Shown here piece after piece: positions 1 to 10,429 of a stretch of 64,000 bases of DNA. Each line of letters starts with the position of its first letter. Within the stretch, counting starts at the first letter, position 1. The stretch is from the NCBI GenBank assembly GCA_029964075.1, contig CM057142.1:6277770-6341769 (forward strand). Direction: 5' to 3'. The notes below the pieces were generated by a model, which worked only from the letters and a program-made list of their open reading frames with translations, searched no databases and was not told the origin of the DNA. Position numbers and translations under genes: made by a program. The stretch is from Patiria pectinifera (Eukaryota; Echinodermata; Asteroidea; Valvatida; Asterinidae).

Positions 1-110
1 AGCTCACATCACGCGTCCATTAACGAAACAAAATCGCGCTCAACACCGAAGTAATTTCCTTCGAGTTGATGGCCAGGCAAAAAGAGGGTCAGGATACAGT
101 GAGATAATAC
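1..110 (-). other. Delta 3' UTR, start only
   Basis: This is the sequence immediately downstream of the Delta stop codon on the minus strand. It holds no AATAAA-type polyadenylation signal and no open coding frame, so the 3' UTR probably continues beyond the window edge. Confidence 0.6.
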
Positions 111-1207
111 TTACGAAATTTGCACGATGGAACACTTAATATTGTGTCTCGGCGTGCTCTCCGTTGACTGACATGTCGAGTGCAACGATTCAGTTCTTTT
201 GAGCTGAGAAGCTTTCTCATCGTAATAATAATAACTATCCTCCGCGTCCAGTCTCGGCAACGAGTGTCTCTGGACGTAACTCATGCACTCCTGTGTGCTT
301 ATTTTCTCCACGGGCAGGCTCTCGTGGTATGTCTCCTTGGCGGAGTAGTCTTTGCACTTTGATTTGCTAAAATTGTCACTTTCTGTATTGCAAACTTTGC
401 TGCTGATGCTAAGCAGCGGGAGGACTTTCTCCTCCTGTGAAAAGTTGTCTCTGTACATGTGTCTGTTGTTGGGCGTCGAGTCTGTTTTCTCAACGTCCCG
501 CGCACCACGTGCGTGGCTGTGGTCCACGTGTTGTCTTCTGTATACTACAATAATGAGAATGATGATGAGAATAATGATGAGCACACCGAAGGACACGTAG
601 ATAGCAATCTGGGTGACATCGGACAAGCCGTAAGAGGTGTGGATGTACGGTGAGCTGGTTCCCACATCACCTCCTCCATTGCCTCCCAATGAGGAGGCTG
701 ATGAGCGATCGTTGGTAGTACTACCAGGGGTGACCGACGGCTCCAGCGTGGTAGTTGAAGCCGTCACATCATGCCTCTCGGCTATTCCACACGTCTTACC
801 AATCCAACCAGCAGGGCAGGTACACACAAAATCCAGGGGATTCGTAAGATCCGGGGAGCAGGTGCCTCCGTTTAGACACTGGTTGGGCAGACAGGCCGTC
901 GGTACGGTGCAATTCCGGCCGGTATATCCAACATGGCACAGACACTCGTAGCCGTTGACCTCATGGTCCACGCAGGTAGCTCCATGGGCACAAGGGGCGG
1001 TAAGCTGGCACTCAGTCAGCTCAGTCTCACACTGGGCGCCGGTGAAGCGTCTAGGACACACGCAACGAAGGGTGTCGAAGTCAGCCACACAGGTACCGCC
1101 GTTCTTGCACATATCGGCCGAGCACACGTTCCTGCTGCAGGTGCTTCCAGTATATCCATTGGGGCAGTCGCAATAGAATCCACTCAGAGTGTTGACGCAA
1201 GTACCTC
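111..1207 (-). CDS. Delta: Delta exon 9: EGF6-9, membrane span, tail
   Basis: The largest exon (1097 nt). It completes EGF6 and encodes EGF7-9, a low-complexity stalk ([15 protein letters not shown]), a strongly hydrophobic span [20 protein letters not shown] followed by the VVYRR stop-transfer basics, and the cytoplasmic tail with about ten lysines available for ubiquitin-driven endocytosis. A SYYYYDEK tyrosine cluster lies near the C-terminus. The stop is TAA at 111-113. Confidence 0.96.
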
Positions 1208-4200
1208 CTGGAGAACAAGATTTAAAAAAAAAAAATACAAATGAGTTCCGCTGATAAATTTTCCAAAAAAACCTGCAGAAGTCTTCTTTGATAAGTCTTC
1301 GTTCTGCTTCTGATTCCTTGAAGAATCCGTTTCATGGTATCTGAAAGTTAAGCATTTCCTGACTTACCGTTGACACACGGGCTGCTGCTACAGTAATCTC
1401 TTGTCTCACATCGGTTGCCCACGAAGCCTTGCGGGCACAGACATTGGTGGCCATCTTGGGTTGTGATGCAGGTGCCACCATTACTGCAGCAGGTAGGTAC
1501 CAGGATGGTGTCACAGTACATGCCAGTGAACCCTGACGGACAGGCGCATGCGTAGCCATTCTCGGTGCTCTATAAGTAAACAAAGAGGGAAAACAAACCA
1601 AAAAAATCCAATTAACCCAAAGCTTCTGAAAACCATACGAAAGGACCACCACGTTTACAAATTGGCAGGCATTGGTAAATTATGTTGGGGTTCTATTCAT
1701 TCTTTTTTTCACGGCCGCCTGGGATGTTTTAATTGGCATTAAATTAGCCTCCGTTTGCCGGAGTACACTGTAGCTGGACCCATCAGCATATACAGCCATT
1801 AAGTGTGCATGCTTTTTCATCCATGTCCATCGTAAAAATTAATGATTCATGTGACTGGTGCTACTGCCTTACCTGACATGTACCACCATTCTGGCAAGGA
1901 CACTCAACCGCCACACTGCAGTCGATACCGGTGAATCCCGGCGCGCAGTAGCACGTGAAGCCTTCGGGTTGACCGCCGTTCTCGCAGGTGCCTCCGTTCT
2001 TGCATGGCATGTGGTTCGTGCAGTAATAAAGATCTGCAAATAGAACGTTTCCAACTTGGATAAGCATACCAGGGTCTTTTTTTTATAAGATGCAAATGAG
2101 GTATAAAATATGGATTTCTGAAGCTACCAGCAGAAATGCCTGGGAGTTATATAACAACTTATAGAGAGACAACGAGTTATTGGTTTTGGTGGGTCAAGTT
2201 ACCTTGATTGCACAGCAGATCACCCCAGCCCGGATTACAGATGCATTCCCCAGGTACCGTGTCGCAATACCCGTGAACACAGCCTTCATAGGGAATACAC
2301 TGGTCGCAAAGTTCCCCTTCCCAGCCATACTGACATCTGTAAAAAAAACAACAAATGACTTAAAAATGTTAATTTAGAGACAAATCAAGTACGCTTTCAA
2401 TTAATGCAAAGAAACAAAATCGAATGGACTGTTTCATTATTTCAATAATATATGTTTTTGACAAAAGTACATCAATATTAAACGACACAACATAACACAA
2501 AACAATTCATTCAAAACACATACGTGCATGTTCCTGGCGCTGAAGTGCATGTTCCATGTGCACAACCTTCGGCGCAGATTGCTGCAAAGATAGGTAAAGA
2601 AAAGAAAAAAAACATGCATGATAAAAAAACTATATTATATCAAATTTTGCAGATACTACGCACAATGTTTTATCGCCCATTAGTTGCGAAAGGCACGCGC
2701 GCGTTTCCTATTAATAGAATCTGGATATTATCAAGGGGTTCTCGTATTTCCCAGGGTAGGAGATTTGCAAAGGGCGGCCATTACATTGACAGCAACCATG
2801 CGGTGCGGTGATGTCATGTGTGTAGACGTCACGTGACACGTGCTCCTTCGGTTTCTATTTAGCGCGAGTGTGCGCCTAATGCGTGGCGGTAAATAGCGAT
2901 GACAAGATCTCAGCTGCACCCAGAAGCGTTGCCAGGGCACTGTAGCGTTAAGGAAATCTTTTTTTTCCCCTTTTCTTTTCGCGCGAATCATAAGTTATGC
3001 TAATTTATGCAGACAGCTGTCCACCGCCGGCACAGCCCGTGCGCGCACGCGACATCGTTGTTGTTATCAACCGTGCACTACGTCTCCATAATCCCTACAT
3101 GGCGCGAAACACTGTATTGAACTCGAGTGATAGGCACGGCATAATTATCATTCATTGTAGCAAGCAGGAGGTAAATTAACGCGAGATCTCCAGAGACTCA
3201 CTGAGTGCCAAGCAGAAATTTGAAGCTCTTTTTCTTAACACTTGCTTTTAATCGTTTACTCTGATTGAGATTCAATGACAGGCATGAATGCTCTCGCTTT
3301 GGTATCAATCTACATCCTGCCAATGTCACCACGATGTCTGTCACAGTCAACTAGTCCCACTATGCATGGTTGGGAGTAACACACTCCATGTTGCCAAGCA
3401 CATGATTTACACTGTCATAGTTACCAAGGTTTCACCGGCCTTGCTTACAAATAAATTTGGGCAGCGCCATGTTTTGGTGTATGTAATTTAATTTCATTTT
3501 TATGGCGGCCTGACTGGTAATGTTACTGCGCGCAGCTGTCGCTCTAATTAGATGCTGCAGGAGCCCAGGGTCATTAGCAGTTATCAACTCTCCTTCATTG
3601 TAATGAAATGAAGGCAGGAATGTCATCCAAAATTAACCCGTGCGCGGTCAAAGCTTACTACTCGCCGGTTGCCAAGCTGCAGAATCGCAGGCCAACGCGC
3701 GTGCACAAGGACTCAGCTGCCTGATAATGATGATGATGATGCCTCATGCCTAGTATTATAAGACGATGGTGAAGCAACGGGTTGAAATGGACGGTGGATA
3801 TTTTTGCATCAACCTGGGAGCCTGCCAGTGACCTGCTCGGCCTGTCAGCTCCCAGCACCGCTGGCAGTTGTTGAAAATGAGGCTCTCGCATTCGCCGAAT
3901 AGCTGCGCATGGCGTTACTGGCGTACCGAGCGTGGGAAAATATATAATACAAGCTCGCCTCTTGGTTTGTGCACCACGAGGGTCCGTGCACAGCGTAACC
4001 CCCAAAGACAAATATGGCACCGTCCCGGGTCGCGCTACTCACAATCATAATAAAGCCATAATTCCACATATGTTGAAGAGATGGATCGCTCTTGTCATTA
4101 TTATAAATCAACTTTACGGTCGTATGTATATACATTATAATTAAATGGAAAAATAGTAACACTGATGAGTTTTATTCCAAGGCAAGAAAGTTAGGCCCTA

Positions 4201-7200
4201 CTGAATCGCCATCCAACATACAATACGGGGCATATGCCAGAGATGTCTAATTGAGAAGTCATTGATAGAGCTAGGCGTTACTCGCTTTGCCGGTGGCTTA
4301 ATGCTGTTCAATCCTTTTCACCCATGACTAGTTCCTGCATAAATATTAGGTAAATCCCTCGGGAATCCAGGGTTTTCACAGCCAAATTCATGTACGTTGC
4401 ATCTCTCGCGGTGTATTCCCCAACCACACTAGCTTCACATCTGCCTATCCACAAATAATAACCCCGGGCTACAAACACAGATTCCCAGGGATAACTCATC
4501 GGAGAACATCACCAGGCCTTTTGTCAAGGAGTTAACACGCGTTGGGACTATCATTATCGACAATTTTGTTCAAAACGATTAAGGGGATGTATTTTACTAA
4601 ATTCCGAGAGTCTTATTAGCACACAGTTAATCGTGGGTTCAATTCGAAAACCAGATACGATTTATGAATTGTAACACCAGTCAATGTCATTTTGTGTATC
4701 AAACAAAAATCGTAAATTTCTAATTTGGTTCCGGTTTTTTTTTTCATTTCGATACTTTACTCAAAAAGTTAAAATGGCTTCCCCTTGCGTGTCTAAGACA
4801 TAACTGCACCTGGCGAACCTCCAACAATTTCCACAATATCTGCCCTGATAAAAAAAAACCTATTTATTCAGCGAGTGCAAAGTCCACATATAATTATTTT
4901 CGGAACCCAAACGTTGAAACCGTCTTAACCATAGACCTTTCTCTACTGCGAATTCCAATGAGAGGTAATTTCATCTCACTAATTACTAAGAAATAAAAAT
5001 AAAAGAGCCTTTTGTTTTATCCTTACCTATGGTGCAAAAGGCTCCCTCCCAGCCATCCAAGCACACTTTCTGGCCGTTTTGGTCGCATCTCCAGTGGCCC
5101 AAGCTGTCGTTCTTGGGCCGGCAGATATTGGAACATGTCGGCCCGTAGTAATTCTCATTGCAGACCACCCGATAGGAGATGTTCAATTGGTGCTGGTGCT
5201 CCTCGTCCGTGTGTGTTCTGTTCGACCACTGTGTGCCGACGTCCAGAAATTGTTGAAAGGCAACCCTGGTTAAAATCTGCCGTTCGCTACCTGTGTGCAA
5301 TAAAACATAAATAAACATAGCGTTAAATGTATAATGGGCATGTTGTAGTGTTCAATTTGTAATGACAATATCTAGCAATACACCATGTGTATCACGATTC
5401 TTGAACGCTGTTATAATTATTATAGCTATACATTTCATATCTCTCTGATTTTTAATTGCCTTCACGATAGCAAAGAAACCAGCAATTTATAATCTTCAGC
5501 AAGTTGTGTTAATATTATTTTCAACCCATCAGCTGTGAAAACTCATTTAGGTGCTGGCCTTGCCACGTTAAATAAAACATGGTTGTGTTTTTTTGTGTGT
5601 GTAAAGGGATACAATAGTTGGGAGCCTGTGCCTTCATATTCTATAAGTGGCTCAAGGACGGGGCGGTATTGTGTGTGTGTATATATATGCAGATATTCGC
5701 GTGCGTAAGCGTGCCTCTTCCAACCTCGTCCCCAGGGTGTCGAGCAGTACGCGCCCACCACTACCTGCTCTCTCACCCTGGTATTGGATCATTTGCATGT
5801 GCAAGATTTTTGCAGACGTATGCAAATTAGGAACAGTCTGGTGCCTGGATATGCGTTTGTTAGCGTGTGTTTTTGTATGGGGGAAAAGCAGTAAAATTCG
5901 TAGAGTCGATTCGTAGCAGAGCACGGCGTGATTACGAAAACACGATTTTGAAATCAAACTGTTACGATCTTATCAAGACAACATGCACATCATATATCAA
6001 TATTAATATGAAATTGGAAAAAATTAAATTAGTCGAGTCGAGAAGGAAATGATGCGAAAAACACGTACTGCACGTATGATAATATAGCACACCACGGTAC
6101 AAAAAAAAAAAACTTACTAGCAAAATTGGGTATCCAATCAGGATACAGGAAGAAAGTTTCCTATCCAGGGTTTACTATTGGAAACGCGGTTGGAAATAAA
6201 GTAAGCACTGGGGACGAGGTTGTGCCTCTTCGTACTCCACCTGCCGTTTGTCGAAACAAGTGACCCCTATCTCAACTGTTCCCTCGGAAGCAAATATTTA
6301 CATATCGCCTATTGATTATAGTATTTGCTGCGCTCTCTAATCGATAAGGATGCAAAAAAAGAGAGAAATATTTCAGAGTGCATATTATTTTATGACAATT
6401 GACAGCTCCTATTTTGTATTTCTTCCAAAATCTCTCGTACATGTACACCCAGACGTGAACTTTTATAATGTTATTAAGAAATGTATGTTCGAATGACTCT
6501 GGTAACACAGCGAGTTTTCCAAAGACCGAGTTCGTAAGTAAATGTTAGTGGGGGAAACAGATGTTTGATGTCCCACGGTCTGAGCCCAAGAACTAGCTAG
6601 GTTGTACTCTGACCGATTTCGTGTCTATACCAACGTGTGATCGAACTGATCAACGTGGATGCTATTAGGTTACCTATCAATATAACACCATACATTTCCC
6701 AACATTAACAGACCTAATGTATTCCACACTAAGTTCATACAGTGGAGAAAGCTGATCACAAGATATTCATGACCCGGTGAACTTTATACTCGGTACTAAT
6801 GAAGCATGTTGAAGGACACTATGTACTGGTATGCATGAACATTAAAATTATATACTGTTTACAAAATGCTTTAAAAGACACACAACTATTAACGACAACT
6901 TTTGGTACTGAATGTTCCCACTTTCAACGATAGTGGTTTTGTTTTAGCATAGAGCAGGGGTTTGGGGAAACCCTTGAACGTCTCACGGCCTGTGGCGTGT
7001 CTTAAGACGTGCCCGAACAAGCCCGCATGGGTGCGTGTGTGGGTCATTGTCTGGCCCCAATTACCACGCGGTTGCACATAGGGTTTCATTGTTTGTGTCA
7101 ACGCCCAAAGGAGGTGCAAAAAAGTGTGGGTAGTCTCACAGTCTGCGAACTCCGGAATAAACAGCGGAAAGTTTTTTTGTCTTAACAATTGGAAACAGGC

Positions 7201-9817
7201 CGAAACTTGTCCGGTTGGTATCAACCGACCAGGTGACGCGTGTCCCGAGGCCCACACCGGAAATGTTGGAGGTGTTTATCGTCCGCAATATTCCCCAAAT
7301 TTAAACCAGGAAATGCCAGGTAAATTGGCACGCAAAATTTGCAACCTTCAAGAACAAAATTGGATGAATGGTAGAGGGGGAAAACAGGAGGGATAACCAA
7401 AATAATTTACCATAAGGAAGTAATGGTGGGTTTGACATTGGGTGTTGCTAAACTGATAAGCTCGGTCTTGCTATGCTTTCCCTTGACTTCTGGCCCCGAA
7501 GTTTCGATGAACTACATTCTGTGTCCCACGGGATCCCTTGCCAAACTTCCTCCAAAAACAAACATGACTTTTGGGTGGATTGGATACAATTCTTGACAAC
7601 ACGCGAGGGAGAGATGGTAACACGCATCGCGAGTGTCCGAATATTACAAACCCGGTAGCCATTTTGTTTAATTGCAGTGTATTTTTTTTCTTCCAACGTC
7701 AGAGTGGGAAAAAACACAGTACGGTAAAACGGACGGTACGCTAGCAGCTGTCAGAGCTGGTTGGGGATCTGATGTTAACTGGTGACAAGCTGCACTGCTG
7801 CCGTGGCCTGTCCCTGTCACGAGTCAATTGGGGATACAACCAAAATGAAGAAAGACATGATCAGCTCGATAATTTGAAGGAATCTAGCCGAAGCATCCTT
7901 CGCGCACTGTATTTATGGAAGGGCAACTTCCATAAAGGGACGGGGTAGGGTTTCCGAGAGACCCTCGCTGTGCGCCAGCAATTTCAACAAGTCCCGCGTT
8001 CTCGCGAGTGCAGCCACTGAAAGATGAAATATTTGATCCACTTTGGTGTGTATTTATATACGAAAAGCGGGAATCGGAATATGAAAAAAAAATGAAATTG
8101 GGTGATGCCGTGTTTAACCAAGCTTTACTATCATAAAGAGAACCGAGGCATACAATAATAAACACGGAATGAAAATTCTTCTAGTCTGGGCATCGATTTC
8201 CAGAGTTCTGGCACGCGTGCAGTACTCGCGACCATCGATCCACCGCTCCGGGCCCAAGCCATCATTAAATTACATCTTTTTTTTGCGAAAAGGATTGGAA
8301 AAAAAAAATCTGAAAGAGGGAGGAAAAGGGCGAATAAATAAATAGAATTTATCTGTCTGACACACGCCTGGAATGTACGATGCAACAGGCCATGCAAAGT
8401 GAAGATGCAGATGAAATTAATATCAACATTCTGGTCACGTGACCCAAACGGTTTCCATTCAAAGAGTGCATTGCCCCCAAAGAGGGGTGTGTCACACAGA
8501 TGCGCAAACAGCCCGAAAAGCAGGTTTAAGTTTCACCTTGGGAATGAAGAAAATTAAAATCTTACCTGGGGCGGGTCCAAGACTTGTAACGTCGTGAAAC
8601 GCTTGGATTATTAACGTAAAGGTCCCCTAAAGAAACAACGCAAAAAAAAGAACAAAACACTTGTGTTGAGAATATGAAATCAAACACAAATGATTATAAA
8701 TTTTCTACCCGCCCTCTCAAACCCAGCTCCACGGAAGTTTACAGTGGCCTTTTCAGTCACGATTCATTGAGAGAAAAAGGGGAAAGAAATTTATAAAGTG
8801 AAAAGCGCGAAAGCCAGCCATGCATATCACGAGAGCCCAGCCTGGGCCGGTGTGGGGGCAGGTGCACACGTGCTGGCCAATTAACAATCACCGTGTGCAT
8901 TGTCCAACGGGCCACAACAACGGTTATCTTGAACCCATTCAGAAGTTTCACATTGGCGCCATTGCGTTTAAATAATGATAACACGAATGGTAAATAATCG
9001 ACCATATACCGCTACACCTTCATTTGCATTTGATTTCTGTGATGATTTACATGCGTGTACAAAACCCAAGACATTCCAATCCTCCATCCATCCAATACAT
9101 ACACACCACGAGAGGGTTAGATGAGAGAGAAAAAGGTGATCAGTACTTACCGGCCAGGCGAAATTCAACTGAACTTTCAATGGGTTGACGAAATTATTTT
9201 CCTCCGAGGGCCCAGTGGGAATATCAAATGTGTTATCTCCAAGAACCGGTGTAATTTCTTCTCCAAAAGTGCAAGCCTGTGTATTTTCCACATCAGATGG
9301 TATATCCCGCATGTATTCGAGCAAGCAAATCCTGAAAAAGGTCTCACACTGCGCCGTGCATTGGCCAGGGGAGCCCGTGCCACAACAGTTCCCTTGACTG
9401 TCCGCTGCCAGAGTGTTCCTAAACGATGATAATTCCAATTCGAACCGCTCCGTTCCCGTTACCTAAAACGTGCAAAAAAAATGGTGGAAAAGAAGCAAGA
9501 TCGTTATGTATCCGTTATCTGTTAATAAATCAGGCACCATTCGCACACACACTATGCACAGCGTAAGGCAGCATGGCACGACATCGCATACACACTGCAC
9601 GGAGAGGACCACGCGGTTCATGAGCTTACTTCACAACAAACCCGGGCCTCCTCGGTTTTTATTCCACTTGCGCATCATCCCACCAAAATTTCTCGGATTT
9701 GCACACAGAAACGAAGGAAGGTTTGAGAATGAAAAATGTACTCACCTTTGTAAAAACTGTGATGAAATAAACCATTAAAACCGTGATATATCTCCAGGAG
9801 AGCCGTAACCGACCCAT
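111..9817 (-). CDS. Delta: Delta, Notch ligand (nine coding exons)
   Basis: Transmembrane ligand that activates Notch on neighbouring cells. Coding exons on the minus strand are 9746-9817, 9151-9462, 8566-8626, 5027-5290, 2524-2581, 2203-2336, 1873-2033, 1368-1569 and 111-1207. All junctions are GT/AG, all phases match, and the sum is 2361 nt (786 aa plus stop). Order in the protein: hydrophobic signal peptide (about 8-24), MNNL/C2 domain (25-about 148, with the CC and CETFFRICL motifs), DSL domain (C192-C234), nine EGF repeats (about 237-561), a Ser/Thr/Gly-rich stalk, a membrane span (about 622-644) and a Lys-rich 142-aa tail. The ATG at 9817 is the first in-frame ATG. The DSL domain plus the short EGF array, with no cysteine-rich domain, distinguishes it from Jagged/Serrate. 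The C-terminus (VQIS) is not a canonical PDZ ligand. Confidence 0.96.
1368..1569 (-). CDS. Delta: Delta exon 8: end of EGF4, EGF5, start of EGF6
   Basis: 202 nt. EGF5 reads TCCSNGGTC, so its first two cysteines are adjacent. The acceptor is TTACTTATAG and the donor GTAAGTC; the exon ends in phase 1. Confidence 0.93.
1873..2033 (-). CDS. Delta: Delta exon 7: EGF3 and start of EGF4
   Basis: 161 nt encoding EGF3 (six cysteines, CKNGGTC ... [12 protein letters not shown]) and the first half of EGF4 ([10 protein letters not shown]). It ends in phase 0 at a CAG/GTAAGG donor. Confidence 0.94.
2203..2336 (-). CDS. Delta: Delta exon 6: rest of EGF1, and EGF2
   Basis: 134 nt encoding [12 protein letters not shown] followed by EGF2 ([12 protein letters not shown] ... 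[10 protein letters not shown]). These two repeats have the short DOS-type layout that follows the DSL domain in Notch ligands. The acceptor is TTTTTTTTACAG and the donor GTAACT. Confidence 0.93.
2524..2581 (-). CDS. Delta: Delta exon 5: first half of EGF1
   Basis: A 58-nt exon encoding [18 protein letters not shown]. The Delta-type EGF1 spacing and exact phase match with exons 4 and 6 support it. It is too short to be found by ORF length. Confidence 0.9.
2582..5026 (-). other. Delta: Delta intron 4
   Basis: 2.4 kb with no coding sequence recognised on either strand. It contains one GGCACGCG motif (2692-2699), a short ATG-repeat microsatellite near 3726-3740, and an Su(H)-like CGTGGGAA at 3931-3938. 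Single 8-mers of the latter kind are expected by chance. Confidence 0.75.
5027..5290 (-). CDS. Delta: Delta exon 4: DSL domain
   Basis: 264 nt, phase 1 at both ends. It encodes the linker and the DSL domain with six cysteines (C192, C201, C205, C217, C225, C234) and the NYYGPTC, RPKND and GHWRC motifs that contact Notch EGF11 in known structures. The acceptor is TTGCACACAG and the donor GTAAGG. Confidence 0.96.
5291..8565 (-). other. Delta: Delta intron 3
   Basis: 3.3 kb between the C2 and DSL exons with no exon recognised. A TG/TA dinucleotide run lies near 5671-5688 and one GGCACGCG motif at 8210-8217. The open frame of about 120 codons at 6889-7257 has no family resemblance and is probably chance. 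Confidence 0.7.
8566..8626 (-). CDS. Delta: Delta exon 3: end of the C2 domain
   Basis: A small 61-nt exon giving [20 protein letters not shown] plus one base. The GTF-LII pattern is the conserved last strand of the ligand C2 domain. The acceptor TTTCTTTAG and donor GTAAG flank it and it ends in phase 1. Confidence 0.92.
9151..9462 (-). CDS. Delta: Delta exon 2: MNNL/C2 domain
   Basis: 104 codons, phase 0 at both ends. The acceptor is a T-rich tract ending TTTTAG at 9463; the donor is GTAAGT at 9150. The FELELSSF start and CETFFRICL motif are the hallmark of the N-terminal Notch-ligand domain, which binds lipid and the Notch EGF8-12 region in characterised ligands. Confidence 0.95.
9746..9817 (-). 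CDS. Delta: Delta exon 1: start and signal peptide
   Basis: Codes for 24 residues starting [10 protein letters not shown], with a hydrophobic core [12 protein letters not shown] typical of a signal peptide. The donor follows an AAG codon and reads GTGAGT. It ends in phase 0. Confidence 0.9.
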
Positions 9818-10337
9818 GATTATATGTGACTCTGCCGCACTCCGTGTACGGCTAGCGAGTAATATCTGCCTGGTCGTATCAAAGAGCGAACACGACCGTA
9901 TGCATCCGATCGGCTTTGTGGATAGGCTCCGCCTACTGATGTGTGATTGACAGTACTCGGCACGCACGGACGAATGAGGGAGTGCTGCTCACTGAATGGG
10001 GCTATGTAGTGACACCCCTTTTGGTGGTGATGTGTACGTGTAGTGGTATACACGGTGTGTGACACGAGTCTGGCGCTATGATCTGCTTCAAGTAAAAACA
10101 CAACTCAAGTATAGGACTGCAGTAACTGACTGCAGACAAAACTCTTTTCCAAATTAATCAAGTCAGTTATTCGTGAGCTCCGAACTGCCAGTACACGTGG
10201 ATCACGGTGTCAACTAACGAAAGAACCCAGCGTGCGTCCCACATTCAAGACTTTAAGAGACTGATTTGCTGCGATCCGGCGTTTAGCGGAGAACTTCACC
10301 GATGCAAACTCTGTCGCGAGACTTTCGAAGTGAACAC

Positions 10338-10371
10338 TGACGGGTCGGCCGGTATAAGTGTGTCTTAAATA
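10338..10371 (-). promoter_or_regulatory. Delta: Candidate Delta core promoter (TATA and initiator)
   Basis: On the minus strand TATTTAAG lies at 10371-10364, and an initiator-like TCAGTG has its A at 10338, 33 nt downstream. That spacing is right for a TATA/Inr core. It would give a 5' UTR of about 520 nt ahead of the ATG at 9817. This is inference from motif and spacing only; no transcript data are available. Confidence 0.35.
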
Positions 10372-10419
10372 TTTCCCCCTCCGCATGTTATTAGCATACG
10401 ATTATTCAGGCTCGCGCGT

Positions 10420-10429
10420 GGCACGCGAC
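10420..10429 (+). promoter_or_regulatory. Hairy/Hes-type site near the Delta promoter
   Basis: GGCACGCGAC is identical to the Hairy binding site known from the Drosophila achaete promoter. It lies 82-91 nt upstream of the candidate Delta start site. Exact copies also occur, reversed, at 17195-17204 and 19611-19620. Confidence 0.4.
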
